In this document: positions 40,681 through 47,282 of the stretch, in pieces
Layout of the letters: every line of letters begins with the position of its first letter
Numbering within the stretch: the first letter of the stretch is position 1
NCBI GenBank assembly: GCA_947624745.1
Contig: CANQLR010000021.1
Coordinates: 1 to 47,282, forward strand
Direction of reading: 5' to 3'
DNA: 47,282 nucleotides
From: an uncultured Clostridia bacterium
Lineage (GTDB): Bacteria > Bacillota > Clostridia > Oscillospirales > Ruminococcaceae
The notes under the pieces: model-generated
Seen by the model: only the letters and a program-made list of their open reading frames with translations
Databases searched by the model: none
Told to the model about the DNA's origin: nothing
Translations under genes and position numbers: made by a program

Positions 40681-41574
40681 ATGAAAACAACTGTTTTTAC
40701 CGGCACGGCGACCGCTTTGGTCACGCCGTTTGATCCGGACGGAAGTATAAATTTCGATTCGTACAGGGCGCTCATCGAAAGGCAGATAGCGGCCGGGGTC
40801 GACGCGCTCGTCGCCGTCGGCACAACGGGGGAAAACGCCTCGGTGTCGGCTCAGGAGCACGAGGCACTGATGAAATGCGCGGTAGAGACCGCAAAGGGCC
40901 GCGTCCCGGTGATCTGCTCGACCGGCTCGAACGACACCGCCTACTGCATAAAGACCTCGCTCGCGGCAAAAAGCTGCGGCGCCGACGCGCTTTTGCTCGT
41001 GACGCCTTATTACAACAAGACCTCGCAGTCGGGTCTCGTGAAGCACTATCACGCGATTCTGGACGCGGTCGGCCTCCCGGCGATACTTTATCACATACCG
41101 TCGCGGACCGGCCTGAGCGTAAAGGCGGAGACCTTTAAGGTGCTCTCGAAGCACCCGCTCGCGGTCGGGCTGAAGGAGGCATCGGGGGACGTTTCCTACG
41201 CCGAAAAGGTGATGGATCTCTGCGGAGACGACCTGCCGGTGTACTCGGGAAACGACGACCTGACCCTGCCGCTGATGGCGCTCGGCGCAAAGGGCGTAAT
41301 TTCGGTATTTTCAAACATTCTGCCGCGCGAGATGAAAGGCATCACCGACCTCTGCCTTGAAAACGATTTCTTCGGGGCGAGGGAGGCCGCAAAAAAATAT
41401 CAGCGGCTGATGAGGCTCCTGTTTTCGGACGTCAACCCGGTGCCGGTCAAGGCCGCGATGGGGCTGATGGGACTGTGCTCTTCATACGCCCGCCCGCCGC
41501 TTTTCGAGATGGAAACCGCACCCTTTGAGGAGCTCAAAGAGGAACTCACAAGGCTTGAACTTGTAAAGCAGTAA
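40681..41574 (+). CDS. dapA: 4-hydroxy-tetrahydrodipicolinate synthase
   Basis: A 297-residue TIM-barrel enzyme, ATG 40681; the upstream ribosome site is weak (GTCGGAGCAAACC). The Schiff-base lysine is in VGLKEASGDVSYAE, the pyruvate loop in VGTTGENASVSAQEHEALM, and the YYNKTSQSGLVKHY and LYHIPSRTG segments are typical. It condenses pyruvate with aspartate semialdehyde in the lysine and diaminopimelate route. The gap to dapB is 180 bp. Confidence 0.95.
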   Translation: MKTTVFTGTATALVTPFDPDGSINFDSYRALIERQIAAGVDALVAVGTTGENASVSAQEHEALMKCAVETAKGRVPVICSTGSNDTAYCIKTSLAAKSCGADALLLVTPYYNKTSQSGLVKHYHAILDAVGLPAILYHIPSRTGLSVKAETFKVLSKHPLAVGLKEASGDVSYAEKVMDLCGDDLPVYSGNDDLTLPLMALGAKGVISVFSNILPREMKGITDLCLENDFFGAREAAKKYQRLMRLLFSDVNPVPVKAAMGLMGLCSSYARPPLFEMETAPFEELKEELTRLELVKQ

Positions 41575-41753
41575 GGCTTTACAGGCGGCGCCGAAGCGGC
41601 GCAGGAATCATGAAAAAAGCCCGACGTAAAAGCGCTTGGGAGAGTATCACAAAAACAAAAAGCAGGGCGCGGAGGAGGCAGCATCGTAAAGCTGAAAAAC
41701 TTTACAGCCGAATTTGCGCCCGGCGAAAAATTTCTACGGGGAAGTGTAATTTT

Positions 41754-42503
41754 ATGGTAAAAATTTGCTTGAGAGGGTCGTCCGGGAAGATGGGCAGGAT
41801 CATCGCCGACATCGTTTCAAAGCGGGACGACTGCGAGATCATCGCCGGGGTCGACCTGAATCCCGTAAAGTATTCCGACTTTCCGGTCTTTAAAACGCTC
41901 GCCGAGGTGAACGGGCGGCCGGACGTCGTCATCGACTTTACGCGGCCCGACGAGCTGGAGGAAATGCTCGGATACTGCCTCACGAACGGCGTTGCGCTGG
42001 TCGCGGCGACAACCGGCTACACTCCCGAGCAGGTCGAGAGGATCAAGTACGCCGGCTCGAAGATCCCGGTGTTTTTCACCGCGAATATGTCCCTCGGGAT
42101 CAACCTTTTAAGCGAGCTCGCCAAGAAGGCCGCGGCGTTTTTGGGCGCGCAGTTTGACGTCGAGATCGTCGAGCGGCACCACAATCAGAAGGTCGACGCC
42201 CCGAGCGGCACCGCGCTCATGCTCGCGGAAGCCGTCAGCGAGGCGCGCGGCGGGCTCGTCAATACATACGACCGGCATTCGGTGCGGAAAAAGCGCGACC
42301 CGAAGGAGATCGGCATCCACAGCGTCCGCGGGGGAACGATCGTCGGCGACCACGAGATTATTTTCGCCGGGCGGGACGAGGTCATCACGCTCAGCCACTC
42401 GGCGCACTCGAAGGAGGTATTCGCGGTCGGCGCGGTCAATGCGGCGATTTTCGTCGCAGGCAAGCCCGCGGGAATGTACTCGATGGGGGATTTGATGAAG
42501 TAG
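41754..42503 (+). CDS. dapB: 4-hydroxy-tetrahydrodipicolinate reductase
   Basis: A 249-residue enzyme. I set the start at ATG 41754 (MVKICLRGSSGKMGRIIAD); a longer in-frame start at 41610 would add 48 very basic residues absent from the family, although its reading frame is open. NAD(P) loop GSSGKMG, TTGY, the catalytic ERHHNQKVDAPSGTALMLAEA, and C-terminal MYSMGDLM are diagnostic. It reduces dihydrodipicolinate. The ribosome site (GGGGAAG) is 11-12 nt from the ATG, so expression may be weaker than for asd. Confidence 0.92.
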   Translation: MVKICLRGSSGKMGRIIADIVSKRDDCEIIAGVDLNPVKYSDFPVFKTLAEVNGRPDVVIDFTRPDELEEMLGYCLTNGVALVAATTGYTPEQVERIKYAGSKIPVFFTANMSLGINLLSELAKKAAAFLGAQFDVEIVERHHNQKVDAPSGTALMLAEAVSEARGGLVNTYDRHSVRKKRDPKEIGIHSVRGGTIVGDHEIIFAGRDEVITLSHSAHSKEVFAVGAVNAAIFVAGKPAGMYSMGDLMK

Positions 42504-42510
42504 AATGGGA

Positions 42511-42534
42511 AAGGCCGTCGGGGGCGGCTTTTTT
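42511..42534 (+). terminator. Weak terminator after dapB
   Basis: AAGGCCG...CGGCTT stem with T residues following; short and with a bulge, so less certain than the others. Confidence 0.5.
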
Positions 42535-43675
42535 CATGGGGGTATGTTTGGGGGAGTGATGGTTGCTTGAGGGGGATAGAGAGAAAAGGTTTTGCCACGT
42601 TTTTCTTTATTGAGACAAAATACTAAAAAGGTTTCGCCGGCCTTTCCTCAAAAGGCCGCGGGATTCAAATGCAAGCTGGTTTTGTTACTGCTCGACTGCC
42701 CTCGGTAAACAAAGCGTTAAAACTTTCTTTTCGTCTTCCTTCGGCAAAAACGACCGCCTCGTTCGGCTCAAAGAGTTTTAATCGCGTTGTTAAACGATTG
42801 CCTCGGTTGTCTTGCAGACAAAACCCCGCGTGCATAGGGCAGAGCTCTTTGGTCGCGACCGCAGTCGCGAAATCCCCATCAAAACTATCGCAGGAGGATA
42901 GCGAAAACAGTCGCCCCCGGGCGAGGCCGCCGCTTCGGCGGGTTTGGTGCGCAACGGGCGCTAAGGTGCGAGTCAGAAGTCGAGTGGGCGTTGTGTTCTC
43001 GGAGGGGGTCTCTCTATTTGCTGAACGGGGAGGGAGGCAAGCTCTGCACCAAAGTTCGGTCAATACTTTGGGCGGGAGGTGTGCTGTCGGCGCCCGGGGC
43101 TTCGCCACGCGGGGTCTGCACGGTGCCGCGGTGAGGTAGGGAGCGGGGCGAAGCCCGGGCGGCAGCTCCGCTTCCGCCGTGCCCTCCGAGCTTGCTCGGA
43201 GGGCGGTGCGCCTGCTTTGCAGGCGCACACGGGGCTTCGCCCATGCGTGTCCACCACTTTCCATCATTAGCGCTGCAAAGTGCAGACTCCCACGGGCAGA
43301 AGCACAAAGCTTGTGCCCCTCAGCAAACTGCGGTAGGGGCACTGTGCGGGGGCTTTGCCCGGTGCGGGTCTTCACTTTGCTGCGGTGGGGCAGAAAAGTG
43401 CGGCGATAAACCCCTCCCGCAGGGAGGGGCAGGGGAGGGGGCTTAAAATAGTATTCGCTCGCTTGCGAGCGAATACCTTATACTCCTCACCCGCAGTATG
43501 CTCCAACTCACCATGAACTTCCCCAAAAATCCCATTCCCCTTTTCACCGCAAAACCCCCTACCGTAGAGGAGCAGGGGAGTGGCTAAAAATAGCATTATC
43601 TCCGCGAATACCTTATCCCCCTCCCCCTTAACCTCCCCCGAATCTTCCCCAAAAAATCCCATCACCCTTCCCCCA
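42535..43675. repeat. Repeat-filled intergenic region (clusters 4)
   Basis: A gene-free 1.1 kb. In order: AT-rich sequence with a GGCCTTT/AAAGGCC hairpin near 42640, an unexplained 250 bp whose frames look weakly coding but lack a start signal, copy B of the 127-bp repeat (42916-43043), GGGGCTTCGCC/GGGGCGAAGCCC palindromes with CTCCGAGC/GCTCGGAG and TGCGCCTGC/GCAGGCGCA hairpins (43080-43250), ATTCGCTCGC/GCGAGCGAAT (43453-43474), then pyrimidine-rich sequence. I support no gene here. Confidence 0.7.
42916..43043 (+). repeat. Dispersed 127-bp repeat, copy B
   Basis: Matches the reverse complement of 8850-8976 from CCCGGGCGA to GGCAAGCT with scattered substitutions and no large gap. Confidence 0.75.
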
Positions 43676-43707
43676 CAAAACACCCCCTCCCTTTCGGGAG
43701 AGGGCCC
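43676..43707 (-). terminator. Candidate terminator after asnB
   Basis: CCCTCTCC and GGGAGGG pair around a short GAAA-like loop on the minus strand, followed by GGGTGTTTTG; the T-tract is weak. Confidence 0.5.
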
Positions 43708-43723
43708 TTTATATTTCCTTTTC

Positions 43724-45301
43724 TCACACCCCGCTGCCGCCGTAGTTTGACAGCACCCGCGCGGAGGGGTCGTTGACGTTGCAGCCTTCCCAATCCTTGT
43801 TCGGCATCCAGAAGTCCTTGATCATCTCGGACTGGCCGGGGTAGGACTGCTCGAATATCTCGCGGTAGAGGAGCGACTCCTTCGTGAACGGCTGCGAGTG
43901 GGTGTATTTTTTGCGCAGGCGCTCGAACTCGGCGTCGGTGTAGAAGCTCTCGGCGTACTCCTTGAGGTAGTCGACCATCGAGTGGCCGACGGCGTCCGAA
44001 AACGCGGCTTTTTCGCGGAAGAGTATGTCGCGGGGGAGGTAGTCTCCGTCCTCGAAGGCGTGGCGCAGAAGGTACTTGCCCTTGTTGTAGCGGTTGAGCT
44101 TCAGCTCGGGGTTTACAGACATCACATACTCCACGAAATCAAGGTCGCCGAAGGGCACTCTTGCCTCGAGGCTGTTGACCGAAATGCAGCGGTCGGCGCG
44201 CAGGACGTCGTACATGTGGAGCTCGCGGATACGCTTTTCCGCCTCCTTTTGGAAAGCATCGGCAGAGGGCGCAAAATCGGTGTATTTATAGCCGAAAAGC
44301 TCGTCCGAGATCTCTCCCGTCAAAATTACGCGGATATCCGTCTGCTCGTGGATTGCCTTGCAGACAAGATACATTCCTATCGAGGCGCGGATAGTCGTGA
44401 TGTCAAAGGTTCCGAGGAGGTTTATGACCGTTTGGAGGTTAGACAGAACGTCCTCCTTGGAAATTATTACCTCGTGATGGTTAGAGCCTATGTAATCCGC
44501 GACCTGGCGGGCGTACTTAAGATCAATAGCGTCGCCACTCATGCCGATGGAGAAGGTCTCGATGGGCTCCTTAGAGCACTTTTGGGCGACCGCGCAGACG
44601 AGCGAGCTGTCCAGCCCGCCGGAGAGGAGATACCCCACCTTGGCGTCGGCCAGAAGCCTCTTTTCGATGCCCTTTATAAGCAGGTCGTGGATCTTATGGC
44701 AGACCGTCTCAAGGCCGTCCTCGGAATATTTTTCGACGGCGGCGACGTCGCGGTAGCAGATGAATTTTCCGCCCTTATAGTAATGCCCGGGAGGGAAGGG
44801 CATGATCTTATCGCAGAGGCCGACGAGGTTTTTCGGCTCGGAGGCGAAGCATATCGCGCCGGCGGCGTTATAGCCGTAATAGAGCGGGCGAATGCCGATG
44901 GGGTCGCGGGCGGCGATAAACTCGCTGGTCTTGCCGTCGTATAAAACAAGGGCGAATTCGGCGTCGAGCTTTTCAAACATTTTTTCGCCGAGCTCGAACC
45001 AGAGGGGGAGAAGTATCTCGCAGTCGGAGCCGGATACGAAGCTGTATTTTTCGGAAAGCTTCCGCTTTATCGGCTCGAAGCCGTAGATCTCGCCGTTGCA
45101 GACTATATAGCTGCCGTCCCGCTCGAAGGGCTGCATACCCTCCGGCGTGAGGCCCATTATCGCGAGGCGGTGAAAGCCCATCAGCCCCCGCCCGGTGTCG
45201 ATTATTCTGGTATCGTCCGGCCCGCGCGACTTGGTGCGGGCAAATCCGTCGCGGAAAACGCGGATATCGCAGGGTTCCGTCACGGTCATTATTGAACACA
45301 T
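43724..45301 (-). CDS. asnB: Asparagine synthase (glutamine-hydrolysing), AsnB type
   Basis: A 525-residue protein. I choose ATG 45301 because it places Cys at position 2 (MCSIMTV), the N-terminal nucleophile that cleaves glutamine after Met removal; CGGAGGA lies 6-7 nt upstream. The glutaminase domain shows SRGPDDTRI, FHRLAIMGLTPEGMQPF and CNGEIYG. The synthetase domain has the ATP PP-loop LLSGGLDSSLV, the TGEISDELFGY motif and SLEARVPFGDLDFVEYVM. It makes asparagine from aspartate, ATP and glutamine. It lies downstream of the ammonium transporter on the same strand, 171 bp away, with a GC hairpin in between. Confidence 0.95.
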   Translation of the reverse strand: MCSIMTVTEPCDIRVFRDGFARTKSRGPDDTRIIDTGRGLMGFHRLAIMGLTPEGMQPFERDGSYIVCNGEIYGFEPIKRKLSEKYSFVSGSDCEILLPLWFELGEKMFEKLDAEFALVLYDGKTSEFIAARDPIGIRPLYYGYNAAGAICFASEPKNLVGLCDKIMPFPPGHYYKGGKFICYRDVAAVEKYSEDGLETVCHKIHDLLIKGIEKRLLADAKVGYLLSGGLDSSLVCAVAQKCSKEPIETFSIGMSGDAIDLKYARQVADYIGSNHHEVIISKEDVLSNLQTVINLLGTFDITTIRASIGMYLVCKAIHEQTDIRVILTGEISDELFGYKYTDFAPSADAFQKEAEKRIRELHMYDVLRADRCISVNSLEARVPFGDLDFVEYVMSVNPELKLNRYNKGKYLLRHAFEDGDYLPRDILFREKAAFSDAVGHSMVDYLKEYAESFYTDAEFERLRKKYTHSQPFTKESLLYREIFEQSYPGQSEMIKDFWMPNKDWEGCNVNDPSARVLSNYGGSGV

Positions 45302-45401
45302 ATCCATTCCTCCGAATAATAAAAAATTTGCGGAAAATAAAAGTCAGAGGACAGCGGCACTGTCCTTTCATTTTTATCCTCCGTGGGGGGAGCTTGCCCG
45401 T

Positions 45402-45426
45402 CCCGCCCGGAAAGGCTCCGGGCGGG
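45402..45426 (-). other. Ten-base-pair hairpin between amt and asnB
   Basis: CCCGCCCGGA and TCCGGGCGGG pair around a 5-nt loop. There is no T-tract, so it may be a processing or stabilising element and not a terminator. A second hairpin, GGACAG/CTGTCC, follows nearer asnB (45347-45366). Confidence 0.6.
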
Positions 45427-45472
45427 GGAGAAGCTCCATCACTCTTTATAACAGGAGCAGGAGAAAGCTTAT

Positions 45473-47197
45473 TTATTCGACGTCCTGAAGAGCGTCGTAG
45501 CCCTCTTCGCCGGTCCTTACCTTGACGACGTTCTCTACATCGTAGACAAATATCTTGCCGTCGCCGATGTGACCGGTATAGAGTACCTTCTTTGCGGTCT
45601 CGATGACCGTTCTTACGGGTATCTTCGAGACAACTATGTCGACCTGTACCTTAGGCAGCAGGTTCGTTTCGACGGGAACGCCGCGGTAATACTCCGGCTT
45701 GCCCTTCTGCTGGCCGAAGCCCATGACGTGAGATACCGTCATGCCGGTGATTCCGAGCTTCGACATGGCCGTCTTGAGGGCGTCGAAGCGGGACTCCTTG
45801 CAGATGATCTCGATCTTGGTGAACTTCGGAGTGCCCTCGGGAACGAAGGAAGGCATTTTCTTGACCTCGACCGCCTCAGACTCGGGTACGTCGCCCGAGA
45901 CTGCCGGGACCTCGACGTCGCCGTAGCTGACGAACTTGTCGACGGCGGGCATGAAGTCGGGATATGCCGACGGAAGGCCGTGCTCGGGAATGTCAAGACC
46001 CATTATCTCCTCCTCGGCGGTAACGCGGAGGCCGTGGAACTTCTTGATGAGCCCGAAGAATATGCACATCATGACGGCGGCGTAAATCGCTACGGTCGCG
46101 AAGCCCAAAAGCTGGAGGCCGAGCTGCTTGAAGCTGCCGGTGTAGAAGAGGCCGGAAAGACCCGCGGGTGCGTCGGGGTTCGCAAGAAGGCCGACCGCAA
46201 TGGTGCCCCAGATGCCGTTTGCCATGTGAACGCCCACGGCGCCGACGGGATCGTCGATGTGAAGCTTCATATCAAGGACCTCAACGACGACGACGACCAG
46301 AATGCCGGAGACGATACCGACAACGCAGGCGCCTATCCAGTCCATGGCGTCGCAGCCGGCGGTGATGCCGACAAGACCCGCAAGAGAGGCGTTAAGGCAC
46401 ATCGAAACGTCGGGCTTGCCGTTCTTGACCCAAGTGTAGATCATGGTGGTGCAGGTCGCGACGGAGGGGGCGACGGTGGTGGTCAGGAAAATGGAGGCGA
46501 GCTCGGATACGCTTGTTGCGGCGGCGCCGTTGAAGCCGTACCAGCCGAGCCAGAGAATGAACACGCCCAGAGCGCCGAGGGTGATCGAGTGGCCGGGAAT
46601 GGCGTTTACCTTTACGACCTTGCCCTTTTTATCGCGGACGTACTTGCCGATACGCGGGCCTAAGAAGATAGCGCCGACGAGAGCGGCGATACCGCCGACC
46701 ATGTGGATGGCGCAGGAGCCGGCGTAGTCGTGGAAGCCGAGCTGTGCAAGCCAGCCGCCGCCCCAGATCCAGTGAGCCTCGATCGGGTATACTATCAGCG
46801 AGATGACCGCCGAGTAGATGCAGTAGGCCGAGAACTTGGTCCTCTCTGCCATAGCGCCCGAGACGATGGTTGCGGTGGTGGCGCAGAACACGAGGTTAAA
46901 GACAAACGTGGAAGCGCCGGTGAAGCCCTCCTCGGGGGAGGCGATGAAGTTTTTGAAGTTTGTGAAAAGATCCATGTTCGGAATACCTATAAGGCCGAAC
47001 AGTGCGTCCTCGCCCATCATGAGGGTATAGCCGAGGAGCGAGAAAACTACGGTGCCGATGCAGAAGTCCATGAGGTTTTTCATGATGATGTTGCCGGCGT
47101 TCTTGGCTCTTGTAAAGCCGGTCTCGACCATCGCAAAGCCTGCCTGCATCCAGAAAACGAGCGCGGCGCCTATCAGGTACCAAAATTCAACAGTCAT
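45473..47197 (-). CDS. Ammonium transporter fused to a PII signalling domain
   Basis: A 574-residue protein; start ATG 47197 (MTVEFWYLIGAALVFWMQAGFAMVETGF) with AAAGGTGA upstream. Residues ~1-400 form the eleven-helix Amt channel: ETGFTRAKN, GGGWLAQLGFHDYAGSCAIHMVGG with the first pore His neighbourhood, WLGWYGFN, and DDPVGAVGVHMANGIWG with the second pore His. A linker of ~55 acidic residues follows, then a PII (GlnB/GlnK) domain at ~458-574, with the T-loop GQQKGKPEYYRG carrying the uridylylation-type Tyr, and the nucleotide-binding TGHIGDGKIFVYDVE. PII normally blocks Amt when nitrogen is plentiful; here the regulator is tethered to its channel. It probably imports ammonium under nitrogen limitation, feeding AsnB and glutamine synthesis. 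Confidence 0.9.
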   Translation of the reverse strand: MTVEFWYLIGAALVFWMQAGFAMVETGFTRAKNAGNIIMKNLMDFCIGTVVFSLLGYTLMMGEDALFGLIGIPNMDLFTNFKNFIASPEEGFTGASTFVFNLVFCATTATIVSGAMAERTKFSAYCIYSAVISLIVYPIEAHWIWGGGWLAQLGFHDYAGSCAIHMVGGIAALVGAIFLGPRIGKYVRDKKGKVVKVNAIPGHSITLGALGVFILWLGWYGFNGAAATSVSELASIFLTTTVAPSVATCTTMIYTWVKNGKPDVSMCLNASLAGLVGITAGCDAMDWIGACVVGIVSGILVVVVVEVLDMKLHIDDPVGAVGVHMANGIWGTIAVGLLANPDAPAGLSGLFYTGSFKQLGLQLLGFATVAIYAAVMMCIFFGLIKKFHGLRVTAEEEIMGLDIPEHGLPSAYPDFMPAVDKFVSYGDVEVPAVSGDVPESEAVEVKKMPSFVPEGTPKFTKIEIICKESRFDALKTAMSKLGITGMTVSHVMGFGQQKGKPEYYRGVPVETNLLPKVQVDIVVSKIPVRTVIETAKKVLYTGHIGDGKIFVYDVENVVKVRTGEEGYDALQDVE

Positions 47198-47282
47198 AAA
47201 TTTCACCTTTGCTAATATAATAAATACGGACAAGATGCGGAGCTTTCCGTGTCTTGTTTGTCTTTATTGCCTAAGCTACAAT

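Noticed and set aside
42669-43139. 156-codon frame before and through repeat copy B
   Set aside because: It shares a peptide-like stretch with the other repeat copy, but no ribosome site precedes the ATG and conservation extends outside the frame.
44973-45371. Frame beginning MKGQCRCPLTF between amt and asnB, with GGAGG upstream
   Set aside because: It has a good ribosome site but runs out of frame into asnB and its start region coincides with a GGACAG/CTGTCC hairpin. A short regulatory leader is possible, but there is not enough evidence to list it as a gene.

Overview
The window looks like chromosome of a Gram-positive anaerobe of class Clostridia, probably an Oscillospiraceae/Ruminococcaceae-type gut bacterium. 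This is inferred from gene content (DUF1292 and DUF4364 proteins, a PcrA with a long insertion, an Amt-PII fusion, QueA, Rrf2/CymR-type regulation), strong AGGAGG ribosome binding sites, many TTGACA-N17-TATAAT promoters, and a GC-rich core. No rRNA or taxon-specific marker is present, so the assignment is tentative.

Region 1 (1-7140) is an accessory island, visibly more AT-rich than the rest. It begins with the 5' part of a DUF3987 (YfjI-like) gene, then a DUF6076-like zinc-finger gene behind an array of four TTGCGTAT half-sites. After that comes a decayed, mosaic restriction-modification locus: the N-terminal half of an M.FokI-like adenine methylase, an intact-looking HNH endonuclease, a FokI-like endonuclease that lost about its first 110 residues but keeps its PD-D/K cleavage domain, and an AAA ATPase with an internal deletion removing Walker B. 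The HNH gene appears to sit where the second half of the methylase and the start of FokI should be.

Region 2 (7141-15604): NCS2 purine permease, a large repeat-filled intergenic region, an XRE regulator, a DinB-like protein, a GNAT acetyltransferase, and a xylan/arabinan utilisation cluster (GH43, XRE regulator, GH8 reducing-end exo-oligoxylanase, DUF1292).

Region 3 (15700-29300): a membrane-anchored Cthe_2159-like carbohydrate-binding protein, uronate isomerase with a thioesterase, MgtE with a long unassigned leader RNA, the tightly overlapping pcrA-DUF4364-yfbR operon, a Mn-type CDF transporter with a DUF3810 metalloprotease-like protein, a secreted Ala/Glu/Pro-repeat protein and a serine hydrolase.

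Region 4 (29340-34150): AbrB/RelE toxin-antitoxin pair, tRNA-Pro(GGG) with a duplicated 3' segment, a diacylglycerol glucosyltransferase-like protein fused to an XRE helix-turn-helix, an orphan MazF, a secreted protein and a lipoprotein.

Region 5 (34200-47282): sulfur assimilation (leader peptide, metY, cysK, Rrf2 regulator), queA, the lysine/diaminopimelate genes asd-dapA-dapB, and nitrogen assimilation (asnB and an Amt-PII fusion).

Four GC-rich intergenic regions (about 8.85-9.77, 37.2-37.75, 38.9-39.3 and 42.9-43.5 kb) are filled with palindromic repeats. One about 150-bp element occurs three times, and its two hairpins keep pairing although their stem sequences differ. No transposase, integrase or CRISPR array was seen. 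Much of the genome logic is ordinary housekeeping; the unusual parts are the FokI-like mosaic, the covarying repeat element, the mgtE leader and the glycosyltransferase-HTH fusion.
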